Assembly (NCBI GenBank): GCA_001839685.1
Contig: MLAK01000830.1
Coordinates: 1 to 57,542 of the forward strand
From: Tritrichomonas foetus
Taxonomy: Eukaryota; Parabasalia; Tritrichomonadida; Tritrichomonadidae
Reading direction: 5' to 3'
DNA length: 57,542 nucleotides
In this document: positions 28,234-38,264 of the stretch, in pieces
Layout: each line of letters begins with the position of its first letter
How positions within the stretch are numbered: the stretch's first letter is position 1
Position numbers and translations under genes: made by a program
Notes under the pieces: generated by a model
What the model was told of the DNA's origin: nothing
Seen by the model: the letters and a program-made list of their open reading frames with translations, nothing else
Databases searched by the model: none

Positions 28234-31200
28234 TCATGACATTGAAAAGAAATACAATTTTCTTTTTTCATGTGTTTGTGATTTCGTTAAATTATTTTCC
28301 CCCTGGTTATCACTCGACATTGAAACTGATTCCATTAAATCATCATTATTTTCTTTTCTATTTAACTGATCATTCAAATAATTCGAATCGTTGTCGGAAG
28401 AATCCCATTCAATCTTCAATCTAGTTCCGGCTACCTTTGGGCCTTTCAATTGCTTTTTGGCGTTTTTTGCAGCATCATGTTTTTTGAATGTAATGAAAAC
28501 TTCATATAAATTGTTAATTTTAGCTGGAAAATAAGATTCAATCGATCCAAAACTGATAAAGTATGGCATGATTGTTTTTTTCGATGGTTTTGTTTCAAAT
28601 TTACCAACTCGAAGGCATCTTCGTTCATCTCCAACAATAAATTTCAATTCTATGTTTTCTGTTGTATCTGAATAATATTTATCTGAGAAATTATAATTAT
28701 TTTTGTTTGTTCTTCGATTACTTATGTTACTTCGTGCTGATGGTAGCCTTCTTTCTGATAAATGTGATGATGATTTGATAACCGAAGTTGAATCAGAATC
28801 TAAATTACTATGAGTGTTTGTTTCATAGTAAAAAACTTGTTTATCTACTGCAAGATCATCACGAGTTGGTGAATGCTGATTTAGATCTACTAAATGTGTA
28901 GTTGAAGAAGAAGCATCTTTATTTGAATCATCATCGCTGAATTTTTGGAAATTTAGTTGAATATCTTGTTGAAGCTTTATTTCTTTCTCTATTTTAGAAT
29001 GAATAGATGATTCTGAATAAACTATTGTTGTAGATTCACCATTGTCATTTGTATCCAATATCTTTGAAGAAGATTCTGCATCTGAGTTTTTATCAGGACG
29101 AGAAAAAATACCGATTGTTAGTGGTTCGCTTTCATCGCTTGCATATTCTGATGTTGTTGGTAAAAAGTCGCTATCTTGATATACTTTTCCATCAACATGG
29201 TTCACTATAATATGATTATTATCTGGAACTTTATTAATATTCTTTTCAATGGTATTAATGTCATTAAAGTTGATAGTTCTTGGCTGAATAGGAGATATTA
29301 AAGATGGAATAGCATCTGATTTCAATGAAGCAGAATCATTTTCACTCTGTGATTGATTATAAGGACGTGATTGTTCATACGATTGGGTTGGTGAGTTCTT
29401 CAAAATAATTGGAGCTTCTTTGGATTTGCTCCCAACAACAATTGTATTCTTTTTAACTATAGTTAAATCAAAATCGGCCTCCGAGCAAGCAATCGAGGTT
29501 GAATCATCAGAATCAATTTTAGAATTGTTGAAATTATCATTTTTCGAGTCTTTCTTTTTTGGTGGTTTTCCAGTATCAATGTTTGATTGACTTATATTAT
29601 CAGATGAATTAAATATTGATGTAGAATCGCTTTCATCAATGTTTAATTCATGATTCGCATTTTCATCATTTCGTGATCTATTTTCATTCTCCTCACTATC
29701 ATTGTTACTATCATTAAATGGTTTGAAGTTTAAATTATTGAAGTGATTTTGTTTGTTTGATTTTGATTTCAATGAAATGTTCTTTACATGCTTGTGCTTC
29801 TTAATTGTTGCTGATGAAAAGTCACTTTCTGAATATGCCATTGAAGTTGAATCTTCGGGACTTTCTGGTGGATAGAAAAAAGAAGGAGCATCGTGTTTTC
29901 TTTCTGTGATTTCACACTGAATGTCAACAGATGATTTAATTTTTTCATCTTCTGAGCACTGATTTATATTTTCGCTTTTTAGGTTTTTATTAACTTCAGT
30001 TTCATTTCCCTCATTCTCATTCCTTTCTTTTTCATTTTGAGTATTTTTCTCTATATGACAAATGTTTTCGTTTGTTTCTTTCTTATTTTGGATTGTTTGG
30101 GCATTTTGTTTATTTGTTTTCATCACAAATTGAGTAGGTTCGCCTGGTGTTTCATTGTGGTTTTCTTGGAGATATCTTTCCATAACTTCTTTTTCGATTT
30201 GCCCTTCTTCAATTTGAACCTGTTTATCTTCATTTGCCGTAACTTGATCTACTTTTTCCTCATTGCCTTTTCTTTCTTTTTTACTGTCTTTATTAGGTTC
30301 ATATTTATTTGATTCCTTGTTATTTTCAGACGATGTTTCCTTTGATAAATCAATTCTTTCTGATTTGGTATTTTCATTTTCAGATTGAACTTTACTGTGA
30401 ATGCTAGTTTCAGTGCTGGTTCCTGGATGATTTTCTGATAATTCTGATAGTTTTGTATTGTTTTTAATAAACTGTGTGGTGGTATCTTCTTCTTCTTCAT
30501 TTTCGGAAAGAAATTGATTTGCAAAAGCAAAGTCAGAATCAATTTGAATGTCATTTTCTTGGATGTAAGACCAAAGTTTGGAATTGATTTCTCCTTTGTC
30601 TTTTTGGCTTTCTTTGTCATTCTCATCTTTATTTAATACTTTTTTAATTTTTGTTTGATTGGAACAATTCGAATTTTGGTTAAATTCTTCGTTTTCTTCT
30701 TTCTTGTATTCTTCTAACTGATTTTCTTCTGTTTTGTTTTCATCTTTCTGATTTTCAATTCTTCCATGATTGTCATCTTCTTCATTTGTTTGTTCATACT
30801 TTCCATGGTTAAGTTCATTTTCTTTAGGAATGTGTGATTGGTTTGAAATGTCATATGGCTTATTTATTTTTTCTTCAAGAATTGGATTTGTCCACCTTTC
30901 TATACTTAATTCTTGCCTAGAGAGATTAATTTCAATTGAATTGTTATTTTCTTTCATTTCGTCTTCAGATTCATCGAATATATTCTGTGCAACAATACTT
31001 TGAGACATATAAAGCCTTTTCTTCTCTTCACGATTGATGCTCTGTAAAATTGGTGAAATTTGAATTCTTTTTCTTTTTTCATAAATTTCCCTTGCCACTT
31101 TTTCTTCTTTCTTTTGTTTTTCTCTCATTTGCTGATATTTCTTGGTGTGTTTTTCTAAAGTATGATTTGTAGAATTCAATATATATTGTAATTGATCAAT

Positions 31201-31899
31201 ATCATCAATATCATTTTCAAGTGATCTCATTTCATTTTTTAAATTTCGATGAACAACAACAACTTTATGAATTTGTTTGTGTTTATTTTTAATTTCATCT
31301 CTTTGTTCATGAATATCTTTATATAGTTGGGAGTTTTTTATTTGAGAAATTTTTTCTCGAATTTCTTTTAATTGCTCATCAGTTTCTTCCATTTCTTTTT
31401 TCATGTCTTGGATGACATTTTTTTGGTGACGGTTTGATTTATCGAAACGAAAAATTGATTCTGAATCGAAAATTTCTTCAAGCTTGTCAATGTTTTTATC
31501 AAGTTTATTATATTCAGAATTTTTGTCTTCAACAAAATCGGATTTCGAATTTTTGGGATGAGGAAATTTTCCGGGATAAAACAGGGATGCGAGTTCGATG
31601 TATGAAAATCCAACCAATTTATTTTCTAATTCTTCGTTTAAAAATGATATTTCGTCTTTTAAATTTGCGATGTCCATTTTGAGTTTGGATTCTTCGTTTC
31701 GAAATTTTCGATACAAAGTATTATTTGTTGTTTTATTGGATATTTTATTTGAATGATTGGCGGTTATTCTGCGCGGCGTGATTTGCGGCTTTTTTTTGAA
31801 TGAAACTTCTTTAATGTCGGCTGAAGATGCATCGCTTTGAAAGGGATTGGGAAGTGCTGATCGATGAGCTAAAAGTGAATTTCGTCCTGATGTGCTCAT
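28234..31899 (-). CDS. Large disordered protein with N-terminal coiled coil and C-terminal RRM
   Basis: 1221 aa from the ATG; one codon upstream is TTG. Residues about 60-290 are coiled coil (KLKMDIANLKDEISFLNEEL and onward). About 300-1060 is low-complexity and very rich in Glu, Asn, Lys and Ser. Within it a short motif recurs: DSTSMAYSESDF, DSTSIACSEADF, ESTTIVYSESSI, DSTSIFNSS and DSTSVIKSSS. Residues about 1088-1166 look like an RNA-recognition motif: RNP2-like CLRVGKF, RNP1-like LYEVFITF, and a closing AGTRLKIEW. The RRM suggests RNA binding, while the repeats look like phosphorylation or docking sites. The specific role is unknown. Confidence 0.75.
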   Translation of the reverse strand: MSTSGRNSLLAHRSALPNPFQSDASSADIKEVSFKKKPQITPRRITANHSNKISNKTTNNTLYRKFRNEESKLKMDIANLKDEISFLNEELENKLVGFSYIELASLFYPGKFPHPKNSKSDFVEDKNSEYNKLDKNIDKLEEIFDSESIFRFDKSNRHQKNVIQDMKKEMEETDEQLKEIREKISQIKNSQLYKDIHEQRDEIKNKHKQIHKVVVVHRNLKNEMRSLENDIDDIDQLQYILNSTNHTLEKHTKKYQQMREKQKKEEKVAREIYEKRKRIQISPILQSINREEKKRLYMSQSIVAQNIFDESEDEMKENNNSIEINLSRQELSIERWTNPILEEKINKPYDISNQSHIPKENELNHGKYEQTNEEDDNHGRIENQKDENKTEENQLEEYKKEENEEFNQNSNCSNQTKIKKVLNKDENDKESQKDKGEINSKLWSYIQENDIQIDSDFAFANQFLSENEEEEDTTTQFIKNNTKLSELSENHPGTSTETSIHSKVQSENENTKSERIDLSKETSSENNKESNKYEPNKDSKKERKGNEEKVDQVTANEDKQVQIEEGQIEKEVMERYLQENHNETPGEPTQFVMKTNKQNAQTIQNKKETNENICHIEKNTQNEKERNENEGNETEVNKNLKSENINQCSEDEKIKSSVDIQCEITERKHDAPSFFYPPESPEDSTSMAYSESDFSSATIKKHKHVKNISLKSKSNKQNHFNNLNFKPFNDSNNDSEENENRSRNDENANHELNIDESDSTSIFNSSDNISQSNIDTGKPPKKKDSKNDNFNNSKIDSDDSTSIACSEADFDLTIVKKNTIVVGSKSKEAPIILKNSPTQSYEQSRPYNQSQSENDSASLKSDAIPSLISPIQPRTINFNDINTIEKNINKVPDNNHIIVNHVDGKVYQDSDFLPTTSEYASDESEPLTIGIFSRPDKNSDAESSSKILDTNDNGESTTIVYSESSIHSKIEKEIKLQQDIQLNFQKFSDDDSNKDASSSTTHLVDLNQHSPTRDDLAVDKQVFYYETNTHSNLDSDSTSVIKSSSHLSERRLPSARSNISNRRTNKNNYNFSDKYYSDTTENIELKFIVGDERRCLRVGKFETKPSKKTIMPYFISFGSIESYFPAKINNLYEVFITFKKHDAAKNAKKQLKGPKVAGTRLKIEWDSSDNDSNYLNDQLNRKENNDDLMESVSMSSDNQGENNLTKSQTHEKRKLYFFSMS

Positions 31900-32685
31900 C
31901 AAATCTTTTTTAAAAAGCAGATTTCGTCAACAAAATAATTATTAGCTCTTTAACGTACACAATATGGTTAACATGTTTTGTTGTTAATGCATATTAAAAT
32001 ATGTGGTTAACCATTATATTCTTAACTTGCAACATTACATCAATGTGTCATTAAAAAAGAAAGAACAGGTAGAATTAATAAGTTCTCATTTTCAATAGGA
32101 GTTTCTTTTGTTCTGATTTGTAAAAAGTCTACTAGATGCTGCGAAATTTCATTAATTGGAATCGATAAACTGTATTCAATTTTTTCAATATAAAAGTCTC
32201 CCCTTATCAAATATATTCAATATTTTGAGAAGATGTAAATGATCTAATTTCTTATCGAAAGACAGCGTTTTTGGCCTCAAAAATATTATTCTCTATTGAT
32301 GATGACTTTTCAGCAACGTATTAGATAGATATATGATCGTTATCTCAAAAATGGACTTTATTTATGAAAGATCAACATAAATTATTTTTCAATACTTTAT
32401 ATCAGAAATTGAGATAATTTGACCAAAAAATTGAAAACCGCATATTCTCTCAAATCTTTAGAAAATATTTTATATCAACCGATATTCTGAAAAACTGAAT
32501 CTAATTGTTTGGGAAATAATCGGCTAAAGTATGATTTTTTACAAAAAAAGTTAAAGTCAATCGACAAATTGAATAATATTTAACTAATTTTTGATGAGTA
32601 TTTCTATCAAAATTGAGATACTGTTGACTTCAGTCCCTCTGAAAATGAATATAAAAAATTCACATTCAATATCAATTCTTGAATC
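31900..32685. other. Divergent intergenic region
   Basis: About 790 bases between the RRM-protein gene and the LCAT-like gene, so it carries both promoters. It is AT-rich with no open frame of note. No initiator directly abuts the plus-strand ATG. Confidence 0.4.
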
Positions 32686-34017
32686 ATGTTTCTACTTCTT
32701 CCTCTTATCGCCAAGTCATTGCGTCCATTGATTATCATGCCAGGATTGTATGGATCCAATCTTTACGCCACATATACCGATTTTGCAAAGCATTGGTATT
32801 GCCCAAAAACATTTGAAGACGAAATTGCTTGGGTTGATGCCAAATTTGTCGTTCCACCACTCTACAACTGCTTATTCGAAATGTTAGCTTGCCGCTACGA
32901 CGAAGAAACACAGTCAATCACTTCTCAAACCAATATCGATATCCATGTTCATGACTTTGGTGGTGTTGATGGTATTTCAAAAGTTGCTGAACTTTATAGT
33001 TGGAAACTTATTGAGAGTTTCGGAAACCTCGTTGATTTCTTGAAAGATCGTGGATATGAAGTGAAAAAGAATCTCTTTGGTGCACCATACGATTGGCGTT
33101 TTGGTGTTGCTGGTCTCAATAAGACAAGCTTTTTCCTTGAATATCAGCAATTAGTTGAGCAAGCTTATGAAATCAACGGAAAACAAAAAGTCGTTCTTCT
33201 TGGTTACTCCCTTGGCACTTTTGTTCTTTCCCACTTCCTCGGCCGGCTTATGACCCCAGAGTGGAAAGAAAAATATATCGAAAGAATTATTCTGTTGGCT
33301 CCAGCCTTGGCGGGATCAGGAGACACTCTTCCAGTTGCCTGGAACAAGGAATTTCCACTTATTCCATTGATTACAAATGATATCATCAAGCAATCGCTTG
33401 AACACATCCCAGTAATTCACGGCCTCTTCCCCAATCACGTTGTTTACGCAGGTGATGAAGTAATTCGTACACCTGAGGGACAATCAATCACACCGGAAAT
33501 GCTTCCGGACTTTCTCGTCCAACACGGAAAGTACTCTGGTGATTCCGAAAAAATGTTAAGAATTTCTGAAGAACTCAGTAAACTGGCACCAGCTGATCCA
33601 GGAGTTGACATGAAAATCATCTACAACTCAGCACTCCCAACATCATTTGCATTGAACTTCATAGATGGCTTTGATCAGGAACCAGAAGTCGAAACTGTTT
33701 CGGGTGATGGAACAGTTCCCTCAAAGGGCCCAGAATGGATTGCCGACAACTGGAACCTCAACGGACAATACATCCTTGAGGAATTGAACTTAATGAGGAA
33801 TGATGATGACTTTGACCATATGGGAATCGGAAATAACGCATACGTGAATCAATTAATTTTTGATTACGCAAACAAAGAAAACAACCGCCGCCAAAGTAGG
33901 AAAGGATTCACTGTTGTTGAAACAGCACCATATGTTGAACTTACAAACACAACACAATCTGGATACATCGTTAGAGAAGATGTTCGCCTTGGTAGCAAGA
34001 AAATCATCAAACATTGA
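32686..34017 (+). CDS. Secreted LCAT/PDAT/lysosomal phospholipase A2-type acyltransferase
   Basis: 443 aa of the LCAT alpha/beta-hydrolase family. The first residues (MFLLLPLIAKSLRP) form a short signal peptide. Family blocks follow in order: PLIIMPGLYGSNLYA, FGAPYDWRFG, the nucleophile elbow GYSLG with Ser175, then SGDGTVP with Asp341 and DDFDHMGIG with His378. The complete Ser-Asp-His triad suggests an active enzyme. Family knowledge: these enzymes move a fatty acyl chain from a phospholipid to an alcohol, or hydrolyse it, in secreted or lysosomal compartments. Codons are more often C-ended (for example CTC, TTC, ATC) than in neighbouring genes, which suggests higher expression. The exact acceptor is unknown. 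Confidence 0.95.
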   Translation: MFLLLPLIAKSLRPLIIMPGLYGSNLYATYTDFAKHWYCPKTFEDEIAWVDAKFVVPPLYNCLFEMLACRYDEETQSITSQTNIDIHVHDFGGVDGISKVAELYSWKLIESFGNLVDFLKDRGYEVKKNLFGAPYDWRFGVAGLNKTSFFLEYQQLVEQAYEINGKQKVVLLGYSLGTFVLSHFLGRLMTPEWKEKYIERIILLAPALAGSGDTLPVAWNKEFPLIPLITNDIIKQSLEHIPVIHGLFPNHVVYAGDEVIRTPEGQSITPEMLPDFLVQHGKYSGDSEKMLRISEELSKLAPADPGVDMKIIYNSALPTSFALNFIDGFDQEPEVETVSGDGTVPSKGPEWIADNWNLNGQYILEELNLMRNDDDFDHMGIGNNAYVNQLIFDYANKENNRRQSRKGFTVVETAPYVELTNTTQSGYIVREDVRLGSKKIIKH

Positions 34018-34320
34018 AATTATAAAAATCTTTCATCGAGAAAAAAATAAATTATAAATAAAATTTTATAGTTAATTCTAGTATTTTGAAATTCTATCTG
34101 CTTTTCTTTCTATGACATTATATCTTGTTTATTGTCAACTCAATCAGATTTAATTAGTAATATATCAATGATCTGATTACGATTGAATCCCTAAATGAAA
34201 AGCGAAAATTTACTAATTCATATTCGCACAATGAACATTATTAATTTGAATAAATCAAATTTCATTCAACAGGTGAGAATAACTTCAATCAGATGAATTA
34301 GAGATGTTTTTGACCAAATA
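34018..34320. other. Short intergenic region between tandem genes
   Basis: About 300 bases, AT-rich, with TAAA-like motifs soon after the LCAT-like stop. Nothing else was seen. Confidence 0.4.
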
Positions 34321-37300
34321 ATGATTGAAATAGATATGGTTAACGAGTTTTTTGTTACCAAAAAATATGATGTCATTCCGAAAATGATTAAGCTCCCTTT
34401 TTTTTTTCGAAATAAAGATTATGCACTTGATGTAAAATCTAAGAACACTATACTTCAAGTGAAGATGCTAATAAGTGAAATAATAAACATCAATCCATCG
34501 AGTTTTAGATTATACATTGGACGAAATCGGTTGGATGATAATTTTTCTGTTTCAAAAATGATCATTCCAAATGGTGAAAAAATTAAAGTTGTTTTATCTA
34601 CTCCATCACTTCTTCCCAAAAGTGTCAAAATTCCTCATGACGATTTCACTACCAAGCTTCAAGTGTTTAAAAAATCACTTGAATTTTTTTTACATTCTGA
34701 TAATATATTAGCTTCATCAACTGCGAAAAAAATTATTTCGTTTGTTGATCAATATTTAAAATCATCAGCTAACAATTCGATTTCAAGAATCATTAAATTA
34801 ACAGCACAATTTCCAGATATGTGTAAAGCAGCAATAGAAACATTTAAAAATGATTTAGATTTAACTGCAGATGATCTTTTAATTTTTTTTGAAAACTGTA
34901 CTGAACTAAAACTTGTTGCATCTTTAATCAATTATATGTCTGATAAACATGAAAAGGAAGTTAGTGACTTTCTTGGAAAAATTAGCAACCTTGTAAATGA
35001 ACATTTTTTCTTAGTTTTAGAAAATCTCACGTTTTCAAATAATGTTTCTTTAATTAAAGACACAATTAACTTTATTATGAAAATGAAATTTAGCTCAATT
35101 GTTCAATACATTCCAAATTTCATTATATTTCTAAATAATGTGAAAATTAATGATCAAGAATATTTTCAAAAGGTCTTTTCTGAAACAAAAAGCAAAAAAA
35201 AATCAAAAATTAAGAATTCTCAAGAATTGATACTTTTACTAATGGCCCTGTCAATTAAATCTGGAAAGTCGCAAGAAATATATAAACGTTATTCAGATAT
35301 CTTACCAATTTGTGCAGCAAAACTAAACTTAACTCGTGCCTGTCTTTCAACATGTCTTGAATTAACAAAAGTTGGAATCGAATTTGATTGGCATAATTCT
35401 TCAAGTTCAAATGATAATAATTTTCATCATATTTCCAGAACAAATAGTAGTGGTCATCCTATCAGTAATAATGGAAATCCAAGTATCAAAGATCAAATTA
35501 TCGAAAATATCCCTGTTGAATATGATAAAAGTATGATGATGAAAGTTTTATTAAAGAATCCGGAATTTGATCCTCTTATCTCTCTCAATTTTGCTATTAA
35601 CAATAATTTCAAAGATTTATGGTCATTAAAATCAATAAGACATAACTTATTAAATCTTTTTGTTTGCGAATTAATTCGTGATGGAATTAGTTATCTTCAA
35701 CTTTATGCAGAATGTATTGAAATTGCAAATGGAAAAGATAAAACTATAATTGCAAGTGTTACAAATTATTTATTAGCTAACATTACCCAATATATTTCAT
35801 CTTCATTGTGCGAACAGATTTTTCACTTTTTATCAATGCTTCTTGATTTATGCTATCGCCAAAATGTTTCTTCGTTAGATACTCCATCCATTTCTATTTT
35901 CGGATTTTTGCTTTTATTAAGAGATCATTTAAGTTTTCAAAAAAGTGGTATTCGAATTCTCAAAAGATATAATAAAGAAATGTTTAATATCATCAAAAGA
36001 TATAAGAAAAATGAATCATTTGCTTGTCAAAATGAATCATGTAGAATTTTAAAAGCTGCGCTTTCATATTTTCTTAAATCTAATTCCCAATTCCGTGATA
36101 TTATTACCACAAAATTATCTCCTATCAACCAAACAACAAATAATAGTAACAATTTTTCATTTGAAAATTATCAATCGCTCTCAATGATGATGTTAAATAT
36201 AATTAGTAAAAAAGTCACAAATTTCGAAATAGTAGCAAATGCATTATTATCTAAGACAAGATTCATATCAATTTCACTTTCGTTTTTACCAAGTATAATT
36301 GGTACCAAAAGTGTTCGTCAATATTTTCTTGGTTATCTCTCAAACGATAAAATTATTGATAATAACAAGAAATTAAGTATTTTGTATTATTTTGTTCAAA
36401 ATGAATCCAAAAAGAAGGTTAATACATTAAATAATCCAAGTAATGAGGAATCAAGTTCAGAGGATGAAGGAGAAATAAAAAGAATTGTAGAAAATTTAAA
36501 GAGCATACAATCATCAGACCAATTACAAATTCAAAATCACAATGATTCCAATAATGATAAGAAAATCATTAAATATGTTTTTAATATATCACAGTTAGTT
36601 ACTTTTCATTGTTTTAGAAAAAATTTCTTTCATATTTTTGAAAGTGATTTTAATTTCGATCTTTCTGTTTTGATCAACTCAAAATTACGCCAATTGGTTT
36701 TCCAAATATTTGTTTGGATGAGTGATCCACGTGCAATTCTTCTTATTCCATCGATAGATATTGATTATATTTGTCAAATACTGTGTCAAATTGAAAATGA
36801 ATTGTTTAAACAAAATTTATTGAAGTCAATAGAAATTTTTGATGAAAATTCTCTAAAAAGAGCTTTTTGTATAGGATTATCTATAACTTCAACTACAACT
36901 TTCCGAAATCACTACAATAAAATTGCTTCTGGAAATAATGATACCATCAAGGATGAGGAAATCACCGGCTTTGGTGAAAAAATCGACCTCAGGCAAAGTT
37001 TGTATCAAATAATGGGAAGATTTAGTAACAAAGTTATTCCGGTTTTATTAGCTTTACTTTCAAATAAAACTATAAATGTTCAAACTGCTGAAAAAGTTTC
37101 TGGTTATTTAGCTGATTATTTATATAGAGGTTATCAAATTAGTGAAAAAAGTGCATGTCAATTAATTGGCGTAAAAGATGATGTGCTAAAAGTAGTTTTA
37201 GATAATACAGACTTCTTTACAGCCTATTTACCGCTTTTTATGATCAAAGATATCTTTAGTTTTAACATTTGGAAATACATTGCTAATAATCGGCGTGATG

Positions 37301-38016
37301 CAACACTTTTAGCTATTATTGAAGCTTTTCAATATTCAAATGTAAGCAAAACCGCTTATCAACTTTTTGATTACCTTCACATTCAGAAAAATCATCACAA
37401 GACATCAAAAAGTTATAATATTATCGCATTATCTTTACTTTTTAATGAATGTAATGAATTTGTTAATAACTGTATAAATCAACTGTTTGCTGATGCAGAT
37501 AATGATTTAATCAAAAGTTTGAAAAATTCCTCAATTAATGAACTTGTTGATAATCCAATTGACACGTTCTTGGATAAAGAAAAGGCTGTTGATATTCATT
37601 CTGCCATTTTATCAATTTTACCTGGAATAAAATCATTTGAAATCTTCAATGAACTATTCCCAAAAATTGAATCATTGAAAAGTTTCCGGAAAAAAGAAAT
37701 TGTTGAAACTTTAAATAATTGCTATGCTTCAAATTATCAATTTTCTGAAGGATTCTATAGATTTTTAATATCAAGGATTACAGATGAATCAAAATTGTAT
37801 ACAATTTTGAATTGCGATAATCCAATGATGAGAGAAGTAGCCTATGAAGTCTTGCAAAATAAAGAAAACTTTGACAAAAGTATAATTGAATCACTTGTTC
37901 TAATTGGAAAACTTCCATGCTCAACAATCACACAAAAAGAGATTACTTGCCTTCATGATGTGAAAGAATCAAAGACGCTTTCATCAAAAGAGTTTTCTTC
38001 ATCGATTCTGGAATAA
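34321..38016 (+). CDS. Giant alpha-helical protein with N-terminal ubiquitin-like domain
   Basis: 1231 aa. Residues about 25-95 read as a ubiquitin-like fold: KLPFFFRNKDYALDVKSKNT, a helix ILQVKMLISEI, and the fourth-strand-like FRLYIGRNRLDDNFSVSKMI. The remaining 1100 residues are nearly all helical and hydrophobic/polar, like an ARM/HEAT solenoid, with small disordered inserts (about 355-390 and 700-745). No Cys/His boxes of a USP and no HECT or RING are visible. Large trichomonad USP-family proteins can start with a UBL and helical scaffold, so this may be an inactive or truncated relative, which is inferred. A second ATG at residue 6 is possible. Confidence 0.72.
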   Translation: MIEIDMVNEFFVTKKYDVIPKMIKLPFFFRNKDYALDVKSKNTILQVKMLISEIININPSSFRLYIGRNRLDDNFSVSKMIIPNGEKIKVVLSTPSLLPKSVKIPHDDFTTKLQVFKKSLEFFLHSDNILASSTAKKIISFVDQYLKSSANNSISRIIKLTAQFPDMCKAAIETFKNDLDLTADDLLIFFENCTELKLVASLINYMSDKHEKEVSDFLGKISNLVNEHFFLVLENLTFSNNVSLIKDTINFIMKMKFSSIVQYIPNFIIFLNNVKINDQEYFQKVFSETKSKKKSKIKNSQELILLLMALSIKSGKSQEIYKRYSDILPICAAKLNLTRACLSTCLELTKVGIEFDWHNSSSSNDNNFHHISRTNSSGHPISNNGNPSIKDQIIENIPVEYDKSMMMKVLLKNPEFDPLISLNFAINNNFKDLWSLKSIRHNLLNLFVCELIRDGISYLQLYAECIEIANGKDKTIIASVTNYLLANITQYISSSLCEQIFHFLSMLLDLCYRQNVSSLDTPSISIFGFLLLLRDHLSFQKSGIRILKRYNKEMFNIIKRYKKNESFACQNESCRILKAALSYFLKSNSQFRDIITTKLSPINQTTNNSNNFSFENYQSLSMMMLNIISKKVTNFEIVANALLSKTRFISISLSFLPSIIGTKSVRQYFLGYLSNDKIIDNNKKLSILYYFVQNESKKKVNTLNNPSNEESSSEDEGEIKRIVENLKSIQSSDQLQIQNHNDSNNDKKIIKYVFNISQLVTFHCFRKNFFHIFESDFNFDLSVLINSKLRQLVFQIFVWMSDPRAILLIPSIDIDYICQILCQIENELFKQNLLKSIEIFDENSLKRAFCIGLSITSTTTFRNHYNKIASGNNDTIKDEEITGFGEKIDLRQSLYQIMGRFSNKVIPVLLALLSNKTINVQTAEKVSGYLADYLYRGYQISEKSACQLIGVKDDVLKVVLDNTDFFTAYLPLFMIKDIFSFNIWKYIANNRRDATLLAIIEAFQYSNVSKTAYQLFDYLHIQKNHHKTSKSYNIIALSLLFNECNEFVNNCINQLFADADNDLIKSLKNSSINELVDNPIDTFLDKEKAVDIHSAILSILPGIKSFEIFNELFPKIESLKSFRKKEIVETLNNCYASNYQFSEGFYRFLISRITDESKLYTILNCDNPMMREVAYEVLQNKENFDKSIIESLVLIGKLPCSTITQKEITCLHDVKESKTLSSKEFSSSILE

Positions 38017-38264
38017 AAACAGATTTTTTTTTATTTTTTTACTTTCTCTCTCTTCGAAGAGCTAGTTGTTCTTGAAAAATATACTTAATTGTCATCCTAT
38101 CTCACATTTTAATGGTAATGTGTCATGTAAAAAACTAGAAATTTGTTGTTTTGTTCTTAGTTGCATCACTTTTTCATATTCAAGTTTGGGGATTATATGA
38201 TATGACAAGCATTAAATTGATTTGGGAACAAAATAATTAAAATGAAAACTAAAGTATTTTTATT

